From Irineochytrium annulatum (taxonomy: Eukaryota > Chytridiomycota > Chytridiomycetes > Chytridiales > Chytridiaceae): 47,511 nucleotides of DNA. Numbering within the stretch: the first letter of the stretch is position 1; each line of letters opens with the position of its first letter. Shown piece by piece: positions 1-9,030 of the stretch. The notes beneath the pieces were generated by a model that saw only the letters and a list, made by a program, of their open reading frames with translations, did not search any database and was not told where the DNA came from. A program made the position numbers and the translations under genes. Location of the stretch: NCBI GenBank assembly GCA_027600665.1, contig JADGJL010000076.1, forward strand, positions 1 through 47,511. Direction: 5' to 3'.

Positions 1-2067
1 GGGCGGAAAGCGGCAGGTGGCGCGGAAAGATTGGGCCTGGAGATTGGGGGAGGAGGAGGACGTTGGGTTGTGATGCTCCGGGGTAGGTCGCTGGTCTCCT
101 TGTACTGGACGCGGATAGTTCTATATGGGAGACGTTCCGGCAAAGATGAGAAGAGGTAGAGTAAAAGGGTACAAACCGGTCCAGGAACTGCTTCGCGTTC
201 TCCTCGGCGACGGCGCGCTCGGCGGAAGCCTCATCGGCGTATTTAATAAACGCGAAACCAGGACGAGAGTCTGTAACGAAAATAGTCAGCAAGGAAGAGC
301 AAATAGGAGTGCGAGGAAAAATGTAAGAGCTGAGAATAATTACTTACTCGGTCCTGCGCTAAACTTATTGATCAGTTGCAGGCTCTCAATCCTCCCATAC
401 TGCCCAAACCTCTCCTCGACCATCCTCGTGTTCACGACCCCCTGATTCAACTGCCCGATAAAGATGCTCCTCAAATCCACCTCCACCGCTCCCCTTTCCA
501 AGTTCGCCGCCCACTCCACCACCCATTTCATCTGCTGCCTCAGCCCCAAGAACGCCCTGATGGCGTCCTCCCTGTACGCGTACTTGACGAACCCGCAACC
601 CTTCGAGCGGCCCGTCTGGTAGTTTTGGAGGATCGTGAGGTCCTCGACGGGGCCATGCCGCTCGAGGATCTCACGAATCGTGGCCTCGGTGTGGATGCGA
701 GGGAACTTGGCGATGAAGAGCGTGCGATTCACTCGAGCCTGCTCCACACGGATGTGACGGTTGTCAACGACTGTATTGTGGGCCTCGACGAGGGCGCGCT
801 TGGCGTCGTCCACGCTCTGTTGCAGCAACGTGAGACATATCTAAGTGAAAAAGGAGAGGGTGAACGCGTTTACCGTAAACTGAACGAACGCGTAAGGACG
901 CGACAGCCAATCTTTGAGCACCTTCACGTTCGCCAGCTGGCCCCATCTTTCGAAGTGCTGCGTGACGCTCTGGAGGAGCTGCTCGTCCGTCTTGGCTGAC
1001 GAGAGACTATCATGACATTCCCCTATCAGCTTTTGGGGCAAACGCGTAAGCTTTTAATTGTGAACTCACCTGGCAACGAACAAACAAGCCTGTGGCAGCC
1101 CCTTTGCATTCCCCTCTGCGGCTACATCCTCCAAACCCATATCCGCATGCCCATCCCCGCTCGCACCGCCGATCAAGATACTTCCCATGCCCGCAACTAG
1201 CCCCAAGGTCCCATCCCCGCTCTGATGATACCCACCGGCTCCACACGCGCCGTAAACGTCCGCATGACCGTCGGCCGTATTCAACCCATAGTAATCGTAC
1301 TCCTCCTCTTGCGCCTCCGCGTCCTCATCCCAACCCTCCTGTTGCTGTTGTGGCAGTCCGTCATCCGCCGCGTAGTGTCCCGTAGCGTCATCGTAGGCCG
1401 GCAGTTTTCCCCGTCGCGTCTCGGCCCTCTCCAGCATCCTCGATATCGTGACGCTCCGCTCCGTGGCCGCCGCGTGGCTCCTGCTCCTCAGGATGGCGTC
1501 CACGCTCGAGCTCCTCCTCAAACGCAGCTCGTCCAGACTGCCCCGTCCATCCAGACTCGCGGGACGCACGCTCGTGCCGCTGCCGTAGCCGCCGCCGTAG
1601 CAGGTGTAAGAGGAGGCAGCGCTGCTGCTGACGTGTCCGGGACCGCGGTCTTCGTCGGGTTCGGAGGGCGGGGTGACGCACCTGGCCTGGACGGACAGAA
1701 TGACGTCTTCTCCGTGCTCGGTGTCGTCGTCGTCCGCATCAGTCGTTTGCGCAGGGGAGGTTGTCGGGTTGTAGATAGGCTGCGTCGGCTGCACCGCGAG
1801 CTTCTGCTGCTGTTGGACGTTGCCATGCTTCTTGCCCGAGCGCGGTAAGGTCCGAGGCGGCGACGGTAAGGTGTGGATGGGGGATAAACGCGACGGGGAG
1901 GCCGGGAGCGAGGAGGAGGCTGCAGGTCGTGCTGCCCCCAGTGACGTTGTCGAGGAACGGACTGCGACGGGCACCGGCTGCTGCTGTTGGGCCGTGGAAA
2001 TTCGGGTGGAAGCGTTGAAGCCGGGACGGTAGACCTCGGTGGGGGGTCGGTATGGTTTGGAGCTCAT
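1..2067 (-). CDS. Three-RRM RNA-binding protein, Rim4-like fungal group (3' end cut by window edge)
   Basis: Spliced exons, high to low coordinate: 2067-1070, 1006-874, 816-348, 270-177, 120-<1, with GT..AG introns of 56-77 nt. The first ATG of the long open frame is at 2067. The frame stays open above it but has no earlier ATG. The N-terminal ~330 residues are low complexity (poly-Gln, Ser/Pro, acidic) and probably disordered. RRM1 has RNP2 CLFVAS and RNP1 RPYAFVQFT, and both are completed only after splicing. RRM2 has TLFIAKF and SKGCGFVKY. RRM3 has SIFIGQLN and RPGFAFIKYA. The spacing of the RRMs and the phrase VNRTLFIAKF resemble the fungal meiotic regulator Rim4 group, so a role in binding mRNA is likely. 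The Rim4 assignment is inference from memory of the family, not a search. The C-terminus continues outside the window. Confidence 0.85.
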
Positions 2068-2750
2068 GGTTCGTGCGGCGCGTAAAAGAGGAGTTGGGGA
2101 GCAATACAGACAAGGGACGAGGACCGGGGGATATCCGAGGTCGAGAAAGGCAGCACGACGGCTAAGGACGATCGGCGAGGTCGAGGACGGTCGTCGGTTG
2201 GGTCGGTGGACGCTAGTGAATTTGAAGTCGAAAGGTTGGTTCAAAACAAGGTGGGCGACCTGCCAGCAGCCGGCACGGGCGTGGTGCACGACGTAGAGTC
2301 GCTCGCCGGTCTTTACCGCTCGTAATCGCCGATCTTTCCTTTCTCCGCGCCGGATTCCACCTTGGGTCCTTGGGAGACGCGCTACGCGAAAGCAGCGACC
2401 GTGGGAGACATCACTTGCCTGATGGCCGCGCCTCGCGCGTGCGTGTCCCCCGCGACTCGACCGTATCCGCGTGAATATCCCGTGTCCTGACGCGATCTGC
2501 GGTGTTAAAAGTCGTGTGGACACGATGAATGGAAAAGGTTGTGGATTGTTGCTCCGTGTCCACTATCAACGTGTTCTTAAAAATCCCCTATTGCAGATTT
2601 GGTTCTTATTCCCACCCTTGAGCAGAACCGCCGTGAGCAACATGAGAACGCGGCCATTACCATCTCTTATTATCCAAGGTCGCTCGGCAGCCACAATTAA
2701 GACAAAGTCAACCTTCGACCTCCTCGTTATTACTGACGTTGCACGCGATT

Positions 2751-3013
2751 TTAAGCTTTAGAATTCATTTTTCGTCGCACTTTGTGGAGGATTCTGCAGG
2801 ACCACCCGAGCAATCCGCCAGCGACAACGAGCGGCCCCGCAGACGTGGTGAGGTACTTTAAACCCGCCGCAGTCGCGCTCGCAATCCTTCGCCGTGGCCG
2901 GCACCTAACCGTCCTCGTCGTCGGCCAGATCGCCCACATGCGAGAATCACACCTCGTCGCCCCGACGCTCCGCTTCGACGATGACCATCTCAGCCCACTC
3001 ACCGTTGGCCATT
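2751..3013 (-). CDS. Possible small gene, unresolved
   Basis: On the minus strand an ATG in good context at about 3012 (MANGEW) is followed at once by a consensus 5' splice site GTGAGT. A further open segment runs to about 2751. One frame ends in a short hydrophobic stretch plus a basic tail (GPLVVAGGLLGW, then RKMNSKA), as in small single-pass mitochondrial membrane proteins. Another frame, joined through GAG|GTGTGA and TTAG|GTGCCG, gives an unrelated soluble peptide. I could not find one splice pattern that joins the good ATG to the hydrophobic frame, so the product is not established. It could also be non-coding. Confidence 0.2.
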
Positions 3014-3442
3014 GCTTGCTCTGTGAGACGTCGAGGAAACGAGAGGCGTAGAACGGGTGGAGGAAGGGTACTAGTTGTTGTCGACGGGATTTATGCGAGT
3101 TCTTCTGCAGAAAACCTCAAGTCCACTGTAAGCCCAAAGGCGGAAGCAGTGGTTGTGAATCGAGAGGTCGTCGCTAAAGGAAGTCGTTTATTATGTGATT
3201 AACAAACAATTGAACACTCAAAACGACGTCCGGAAGTATGCTTGGAAAGACCACTGATAATTCACACCGCTGCCATTCAGGCCAGAAACGCTGACCGATG
3301 TAAATCAGTTGAACGTGCCATCGTGAAGTCGAATAATAATTGATTAATAAATAAAAGTCCTCATAAACACTTCAAAACTCATGCAAACTCTAGCTACAAG
3401 TAACAATAACAGATCCAGTCTATCCTCAGCTCCGAAAAAACC

Positions 3443-3976
3443 TCATTGAACCACATCAACAAAGGTCCACTTTCTCATTCCCCAAACCTTCTCCAGCTGC
3501 CCAGCTAGCGTCGCCGGCACATCCTCGGCCGCCGCCAGCTCCTCCAAGTAAGACGCGACCTGCCCCAGCGCCGTGTCATTGGGGCCGTCGTAAAAAACTC
3601 TGGATTAGGATCGCGTTATCCGGCTGTGGACGAACGTTGAAGTCGGTCTGCGAGGCATCGCTGCAGCTTTAACCTCAGCACCTGCCTCACCCGCCCCCTC
3701 GTCGGCATCTCCAGTAGCAGCGGGGACGGCATCCTTACCACCACCCTCCTTTTCAAGCGCGGACTTCTTACCCTCCGCGAGTTGGCGCCTCAACCGTTCG
3801 ACCTCCGCCTTCGATCTGCGGAGCTCGTCCTTCGATTTGCAGATCTCGCCCTTCAGGCGGCAATTTTCTTCCTGCATCCCACGAACGTATTCCAGCTTAC
3901 GAAGGTAGGCTTGCTGTCCTCGGTCCTCATCGGCGATCCTGCCCGGTTCCGACTGTGGTGAATGTTCGTCTGCCAT
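3443..3976 (-). CDS. Coiled-coil protein with acidic tail, unknown function
   Basis: The first ATG is at 3976 (MADEHSPQ). Residues ~20-75 form a strong coiled coil rich in Glu, Lys, Arg and Leu, e.g. LRRSKAEVERLRRQL. A low-complexity acidic Gly/Ala stretch follows (GDADEGAGEAGAEV). The frame closes at 3605, but a second open stretch, 3599-3443, encodes a well-formed acidic end (YLEELAAAEDVPATLAGQL, then a Trp-containing terminus). Joining them in phase needs a 36-nt intron (donor GTTCGT, acceptor TCCAG), shorter than the 43-nt minimum seen elsewhere in the window, so the junction is doubtful. The product would be 165 residues. I do not recognise the family. Its acidic segment is duplicated near 7.0 kb. 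Confidence 0.5.
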
Positions 3977-4242
3977 CGTTGGACTTCGGCTTGTTGACTC
4001 TTCCAAGAGTGCAGTGCCACCTTTTGCTTGTTCGCCTTTTCATACCTTTTTTGCTTGGGTATTTCCAAGATGAAGAGCGAAGGGTCACGAGCGAGCGTCA
4101 ATGGCAAAACATGAAAGAGAATGATTATTTATTTATTGATGATAAGGAGGCCCGCCCAGCCAGCGACAACAATCGCATAACAAGGAATTTTAAAGTAGAC
4201 TGGTTAAGATAAGGAAGGCTGCAAACGTGCGACACCAAGGAC

Positions 4243-5199
4243 TCAGTACCCCGCCGGGAATCCACAAGGACTAACGTGCATCCTCGTGAACAGCTCCTGG
4301 ATGCAGACAGTTCCCCGCGCGCACTCCTGGGCCACCCACCTCCCGTTGTCGCACTGCAGGAACTCGGCGCCGCCCTCGGTCGGGCAGCGGTAGTCGACGC
4401 CGCTGCACTCCTCCACTTCTTCGTCCCCGTAGCCGTACGACGACGAGCCTTCTTCCTCGTAGGAGCCGTACGCGTCCGACTGCTCGGGCTCGCTGTGATC
4501 GTACTCGGTGGGCTCGGGCTCGTCGTAGCCGTAGCCGTACTCCTCAGTCGTGGCCTCGTAGTACGTCGGCGTCGGTTTCGGGGCGTAAGAGGACGGCTCG
4601 CGAGTGTAAGTCGGCTTGTGAGAGTAAGAGGGAGTGTAGGTGGGCTTGGGGGGCGCAGTGTAGGCCGGCTTCGTGTGGGCCGGCGTTGTGTAGGCCGGGG
4701 GCTTCGTGTAGGCCGGCTTCGTGATGTAGGTATCCGCGGGTTTGCTGTAAAATGGCGTGCTGTAGGCTGGCTTGGTGGAGTAGGCCGGGGTTGGCGTGAC
4801 GTACGAAGTCGTCGTCGAGTGGTAGGATGGTGTCGTGGTGTGGTAGCTATCCTTAGTGGTCGAGTACGACGAGCGGTAAGACGATCGGCTCTCGCAGGAG
4901 CCGGCAATGGCGCCCAAGATCGCGTCCTCGTCGTCCTCCAGGATCTTGAAGTCGTCCTTGGAGCAGCCGGCCTGGCACTTGCCGACCATGGACCTGATAT
5001 TCGCGTCCGAGGCGAGCGCGTCGGCGGCCAGGTCCTTGAGGTCATCGCAGATGTCGCTCGGGGTCGCGTAGACATCGTGGAACGCTTTCTGGGCGCACTC
5101 GGGGAGGGCGGAGACGGTGTGCAGGATGTCGTCCACCAAGGTCGCGGCGGCGCCGGAGGCGAGGAGGGCAGCGGCGGAGATGGCGAGCTGGAACTTCAT
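4243..5199 (-). CDS. Secreted Tyr/Thr/Pro-rich protein with CBM19-like C-terminal domain
   Basis: Single-exon ORF of 318 residues. It starts MKFQLAISAAALLASGAAA, a clear signal peptide with likely cleavage near residue 20. Residues ~28-105 hold a four-cysteine helical-looking domain (LPECAQ.. ICDDL.. GKCQAGC) somewhat like CFEM-type surface domains. Residues ~105-235 are an imperfect tandem array of Tyr/Thr/Pro/Lys/Ser units (TKPAYT, TKPPAYT), a likely O-glycosylated stalk. An acidic Tyr/Gly/Glu stretch follows. Residues ~270-318 have six Cys in the pattern of CBM19-type chitin-binding domains (QCDNGRWVAQECARGTVC). The protein ends GFPAGY without a hydrophobic tail, so no GPI signal is seen. 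A cell-wall or extracellular protein is likely. The substrate is inferred only. Confidence 0.85.
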   Translation of the reverse strand: MKFQLAISAAALLASGAAATLVDDILHTVSALPECAQKAFHDVYATPSDICDDLKDLAADALASDANIRSMVGKCQAGCSKDDFKILEDDEDAILGAIAGSCESRSSYRSSYSTTKDSYHTTTPSYHSTTTSYVTPTPAYSTKPAYSTPFYSKPADTYITKPAYTKPPAYTTPAHTKPAYTAPPKPTYTPSYSHKPTYTREPSSYAPKPTPTYYEATTEEYGYGYDEPEPTEYDHSEPEQSDAYGSYEEEGSSSYGYGDEEVEECSGVDYRCPTEGGAEFLQCDNGRWVAQECARGTVCIQELFTRMHVSPCGFPAGY

Positions 5200-5768
5200 T
5201 GCTGCTGGTTGTCTGGTTGCTGGCTGGTCGTAGTTGAGATGATGAGTTCTTCAAGGCCGTCCACTGCTGTCCTTAAGTACTGAACATGTCGCGAACGCGT
5301 CTCGCGGAGAGCCGCGCCGCGAGTTCGCCTGCTTTCCTCGTATCGACCATGAATGTTTGAGATTGCACATCCACACGCAATCACACATCCACTTCCCACA
5401 ACATATTTCACCTTCCATCATTCTGCTTGCTTAGTGTTTATCCTGAAATTAGCGGAGGTAAATAAACGCACAACGAAGTTGCAACATTGCAACAGAAGTC
5501 AGGCTTGCACTCCAACTTTTGCTTACGACGCTTTTATGTAATGCAACTCCCGCTGTGTATATTAACTTTTGGCTGCAAATAGGTAACAATACGAAGCTGA
5601 CATGTAAAAGTGAAAACGTGTGACCTCGCCAAAATGTATGCAAAATAAAAATAGAGCTTACAAAGAAAAGAAATGTTTGATGGAGAAAAGAAAAAACGTT
5701 CCTAGACAGGTAAAAGGTGAGCATGGCGAAAGCAGAGAAGAATAAACGAAGACGAGTGAACTCCTGAA
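5200..5768. other. Intergenic, AT-rich, no gene seen
   Basis: This lies between the start of the secreted protein gene (5199) and the end of the next minus-strand candidate (5769). The half nearer 5199 should hold the secreted gene's promoter, but I see no clear TATA box. Positions 5440-5760 are AT-rich with only short frames lacking any recognisable domain. Confidence 0.5.
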
Positions 5769-6133
5769 TCAGCCCCAGAAGCTCTTCTTAGAGCTGGCCG
5801 CACTCGATGGCGAGTTCACGCTTGCCGCCTGCGACCGAATCTCAACCGCCGTCGCGGCGGTAGCCGTCGCCGTCAGCGCCGTCTCTATCCGCACGGATAA
5901 CGCCCACTTGGCGTGGTTCAAATGCGTCGATTTTTCACCTTTACACCGCAAATGTCGTTCCCATTCGTAAGCTACGAGACCTCCGCCCACTCCTCTGACG
6001 GATAGTGTGCTTTAAAAAGAGGTCTCCCCGGATCAGCTGACGCCACCTCCTGCTCGAAGACCAGGAACAAAGTCCGGACACTGCTGACGACGCTGACGTA
6101 CAGCTTGTCCTTGTCCGTTATGACTTTCCCCAT
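5769..6133 (-). CDS. Possible small two-exon gene, unknown
   Basis: The ATG at 6133 opens a frame (MGKVITDKDKLYVSV) running to 5981 at a GAG|GTCTCG donor-like site. The acceptor CCAAG at 5907 restores the frame into 5906-5769, which is Ala/Thr/Ser-rich and ends KKSFWG. The spliced product would be 96 residues. The proposed intron is 74 nt. No domain is recognised, and other junctions are possible. The main support is that both segments have coding-like composition and the phases agree. Confidence 0.35.
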
Positions 6134-6572
6134 TCATTAACAGTGTATCCTCAATGCAGAGAGGACGCACCTTAACTCAGGACGCGACCGGCCGAGACTG
6201 TAACAGTTTAACTCGGGTTCTCATCTGCGTAATCGTAGCATGAAATCTTCGCGAGCTCCTCTGAGGAGTCCGTATAGTTCACAATGCCGCGTACCATATG
6301 TAGAAATTGCCATAGCGATAATCATTGTGGTGCTTGGCGCGGTGTCCGTTTCGCTGGCAGCCCGTGTCGTCGGCTCCCATATTGCAGCAAGTGTACACGC
6401 AATCCCGGTATGTGCTCTCTGGCTGGGGCGTGTTGCCCCCTCGGTCTAAATCTAATCTAAGGCACCATTCACTTAAGAATTAGACTGATGAGGGGTACTC
6501 CCCCTTCAGTTAGTGTCTATTTTCAAAGGTACCATAAACAAGTATACCATTAGACTAAGACGTTGAGGGTAC

Positions 6573-6825
6573 CTAATTCTGGATGTGGAAGCGGCAGGCG
6601 CCGTCGCCGTTGTCCGAGTTCTTGAAGACCTTGTTGCACTGGACGCAGGTGGCGACGGGCTCAGCGCCGAGGGAGGATTGATCCTCCCATACAGATCGGA
6701 AGCGCACCCACACGTCAGTCGAGAAACGCTCCGCCATTTCCTCTGAAGGTGTGGCGCGGAGTCCGATGTTGTGCGGGTAAGCACAATCCTTCCTTTCCAA
6801 CGTGTATCCATCCATCCCTTTCTGA
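6573..6825 (-). CDS. Short protein or exon with a CHORD-like Cys/His zinc knuckle
   Basis: The frame from ATG 6825 (MDGYTLERKDC) to 6573 gives ~83 residues. It ends with a compact metal-binding-like signature CVQCNKVFKNSDNGDGACRF followed by His: C-x2-C...C-x2-H. That resembles one half of a CHORD domain (Cys, Phe, Asn-Ser-Asp, Cys, His). Upstream the same frame stays open to 7049, over the duplicated acidic segment that is better read in another frame, so this may be the last exon of the gene at 6898-7274. I could not place an in-phase intron joining them. Function unknown. Zinc binding is inference. Confidence 0.4.
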
Positions 6826-6897
6826 TCATGTTGTTGATCATCTATAAGTCCCAAGCGCAACGCCAATATCAATAGGGCATACCGCGGTTCACAATTA

Positions 6898-7274
6898 GTT
6901 TGCCAGCGGTGGCATCGCGGCAGGCTCTGGCTTGACCTTCCCGTCTTCGGCCTCAGCGCCTTCCTCATTTTCATCCGCCACCTCGTCGGCATCTCTAGCG
7001 GCATCGGGGACGCCATCCTCGCCACCATCCTCATCCCCAAGCACATCAACGGACTTCTTCCTCATATCAAATTATACACATCTGATTAATCAAGTACCTG
7101 CTTCAACGCCACCTCCTTCTCCATATCATCAGTAAGCTTCGTTCCAGAAGTAGCTGTTGAGTTCCGCGCGAAACTAGGGCCACTGATATCCAGTCCTTGA
7201 AGCGCTGGAGCGGCCGGCCACCGTTGCACTGGAACATCGTCCTCCTCTCTAGACGCGAACACTCGCTTCTGCAC
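6898..7274 (-). CDS. Partial paralogue of the 3.4-4.0 kb coiled-coil gene
   Basis: Two segments join in phase: 7274-7117 (ends EKEVALKQ, donor GTACTTG) and about 7055-6898 (KSVDVLGDEDGG..., stop after PPLAN). The second segment matches the acidic tail of the gene at 3443-3976 in protein (GDADEGAGEAG versus RDADEVADENEEGAEA; both reach an AAMP motif) and clearly in DNA. No ATG starts the first segment. The frame begins at a GTG, and an alternative upstream reading (DNIVDIIQPYDGLPLSAEA, 7345-7260) may be another exon. It may be a gene fragment or a diverged copy. Confidence 0.4.
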
Positions 7275-7385
7275 TCAGAGGTAAACCATCGTACGGCTGT
7301 ATGATATCTACAATATTGTCAAAGCCTGCTCTCCTCTCACCTCCATCACCGACAACCGACCAAGCTGAACGGTCTGTGCATCTCA

Positions 7386-7724
7386 ATGATTCGAGTGACG
7401 AACGGCACATACTCCTTCAAAAATGCGAAAACCAACGAGTACGACTTACCGGGAGACATCAAAGCCAGACTGCAGCCTCTGAATCAAAACACGGCCAGGC
7501 TGCATTTTGTTGATGCGAACGGAGATCCAGTGAACATCCCTCCTGGAATTACCGTTGAAGACATTACAAACGGTGTTTTTGACCAGCCATTTATGCAATC
7601 GTATTTCCTTGTCTGGACGTCTGATTACGCTGTGTTTTTGAACAATGCGAAAGTCTTTGACTTCATGAATCAAAAACAATCAGCCGTATTTGGGTCTCAA
7701 ATTATTGCTGAGCGCACCCTGTAA
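7386..7724 (+). CDS. Hypothetical 112-residue protein
   Basis: Uninterrupted ORF from ATG 7386 (MIRVTNGTYSFKNAKTNEYD) to 7724. The sequence alternates hydrophobic and polar residues as in a beta-sandwich, with aromatic-rich strands (SYFLVWTSDYAVFLNNAKVF). There is no signal peptide or membrane segment. The composition and full-length frame look like real coding sequence, but I do not recognise the family. It is divergent from the 6.9-7.3 kb paralogue, and the two 5' ends are about 110 bp apart. An upstream exon in another frame at 7301-7385 cannot be excluded. Confidence 0.5.
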   Translation: MIRVTNGTYSFKNAKTNEYDLPGDIKARLQPLNQNTARLHFVDANGDPVNIPPGITVEDITNGVFDQPFMQSYFLVWTSDYAVFLNNAKVFDFMNQKQSAVFGSQIIAERTL

Positions 7725-7864
7725 TAATCAAAGTAGCCTCCTGCAGTAACGATAGTATACCCAAAGGCAATTGATGTTTGACTATGAAATATATAATTCA
7801 TGCGGCCCCCAACAAAAAAGAGCCTACGCATTTGGCCAAGCTTCTCTCATATTGGTGCATCGTT

Positions 7865-8788
7865 CTACTTCTTCAGCTGCTTTTTCACTCTGTTGTTGAC
7901 GCGATCCAGCTTCTCCTGCGACACGTCCACCTTCGTGCCAATCTGGCCCAACACGCCGTTCTGCCGATCGACCTCCGCCCCAATCGCCCTCCCGACCTGC
8001 TCGATGGCCTTCAACCCACCACTGATAGTGTCAAGATCCCTGTCAATCTGGCCCTCCATCTGCCCCGACCGCGCCTGCTCCTCCGCCGTCGCCCACTCGC
8101 CCACCAACCCCTTGTGCGTCTCTGGCAGGCTCGACCCCCGAGGCTTGATGACGGGCGGGGGTTCGTTCGGGTCCTCTACATCTGCGTCGGTCGTGGAGGA
8201 GAAGCCGAGCCAGGAGGCCCATGTCGCCGGCGGTGGGGGTTTGGCGGTCACGGGCTGGGGGGCGACGGTCGCGGGGGTGCCGTTCGGATTCTTACCGACG
8301 ACAGGGATGAACATGGAGCGGTTAACTTGCTCGAGGTAGCGGGCCTTCTTGTCGGCAGAGTCGAGCTGGTCCGAGACGCCGTCGAGCGTGTTGTTCACAT
8401 TGTCGAGCTGGGCTATTGCGATGCGGTGGTTAGCAACACAAACAACCTGGAGTAATCCGATGATCCGGGGATGTCGTAAATCGCGACCATATGCTCCACA
8501 CAAGTGCTTCTAGCTGTCCAGACCGTCAACAAGAAGAGATAACCAACCTCCTTGGCTGTACAGTTGGTTCGCGGCTCGTGCGGCGATCTCCTGTGCCTGC
8601 AACGCCAGCTGGGCCGATCTCGACGAGCTCGCAGCCGAGTCCTGCTGGACGTTGAGCGTCTGATTCACGAGGCCCTGCAGGTCATCGCGCGTTGGCGCCG
8701 GCTGCTGGCCCTGCTGTGAGTAAGGCTGGTAGGCGCCATTCGTTTGTTGCGAGTACGCTCCTCGCGGAGGAGGTTGCTGATAGCTCAT
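7865..8788 (-). CDS. SEC9: SNAP-25/Sec9-type Qb,Qc-SNARE
   Basis: Exons 8788-8548 and 8412-7865, intron 135 nt, 262 residues. It drives membrane fusion at the plasma membrane with a syntaxin and a VAMP. The N-terminus is Gln/Tyr/Pro-rich (~30 residues). A Qb helix follows (DLQGLVNQTLNVQQ.. through LYSQG|AQLDNVNNTLD), and its zero-layer Gln is just before the splice junction. A Pro-rich linker carries KPPPPATWASWLGF. The C-terminal Qc helix (DRDLDTISGGLKAIEQVGRA through EVDRQNGVLGQIG) has the zero-layer Gln in DRQNG. There is no membrane anchor, as expected for SNAP-25 proteins. No cysteine palmitoylation cluster is evident in the linker. The protein is shorter than yeast Sec9. Confidence 0.88.
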
Positions 8789-9030
8789 GGTGGATCACTA
8801 GCGGGATCACAAGGGGATGGGTGGGTCACGTCGGTCTTGAGGGGAACTGGGGTTGGCGGCGCAAGTGCGTCTGAGTGCACGAGAAGACAACTGTGTGGGA
8901 TCTCAGTTGAATTTACCACCGCTTACTTTCATATCTTGGAATAGATCAGCGTTGTTAAATGAAAACGAGATGAATATTCGTTACTGGCCCACTACTGTTG
9001 ATACTGCCGCAATTGATGCCCCAAAATCAT

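Noticed and set aside
1225..1848. Plus-strand ORF of 207 codons
   Set aside because: Antisense to the low-complexity N-terminus of the RRM protein. No start context or domain.
2068..2523. Extension of the RRM protein frame upstream of 2067
   Set aside because: The frame is open but has no ATG, and the translation is Arg-rich without similarity. Treated as 5' leader.
4276..5283. Long antisense ORF (335 codons) opposite the secreted protein, and a 316-codon Arg/Thr/Ser frame on the same strand
   Set aside because: Both are shadows of the GC-rich repetitive secreted gene. They consist of Arg/Val/Gly or Arg/Thr/Pro runs with no domain, while the sense frame has a signal peptide and ordered cysteines.
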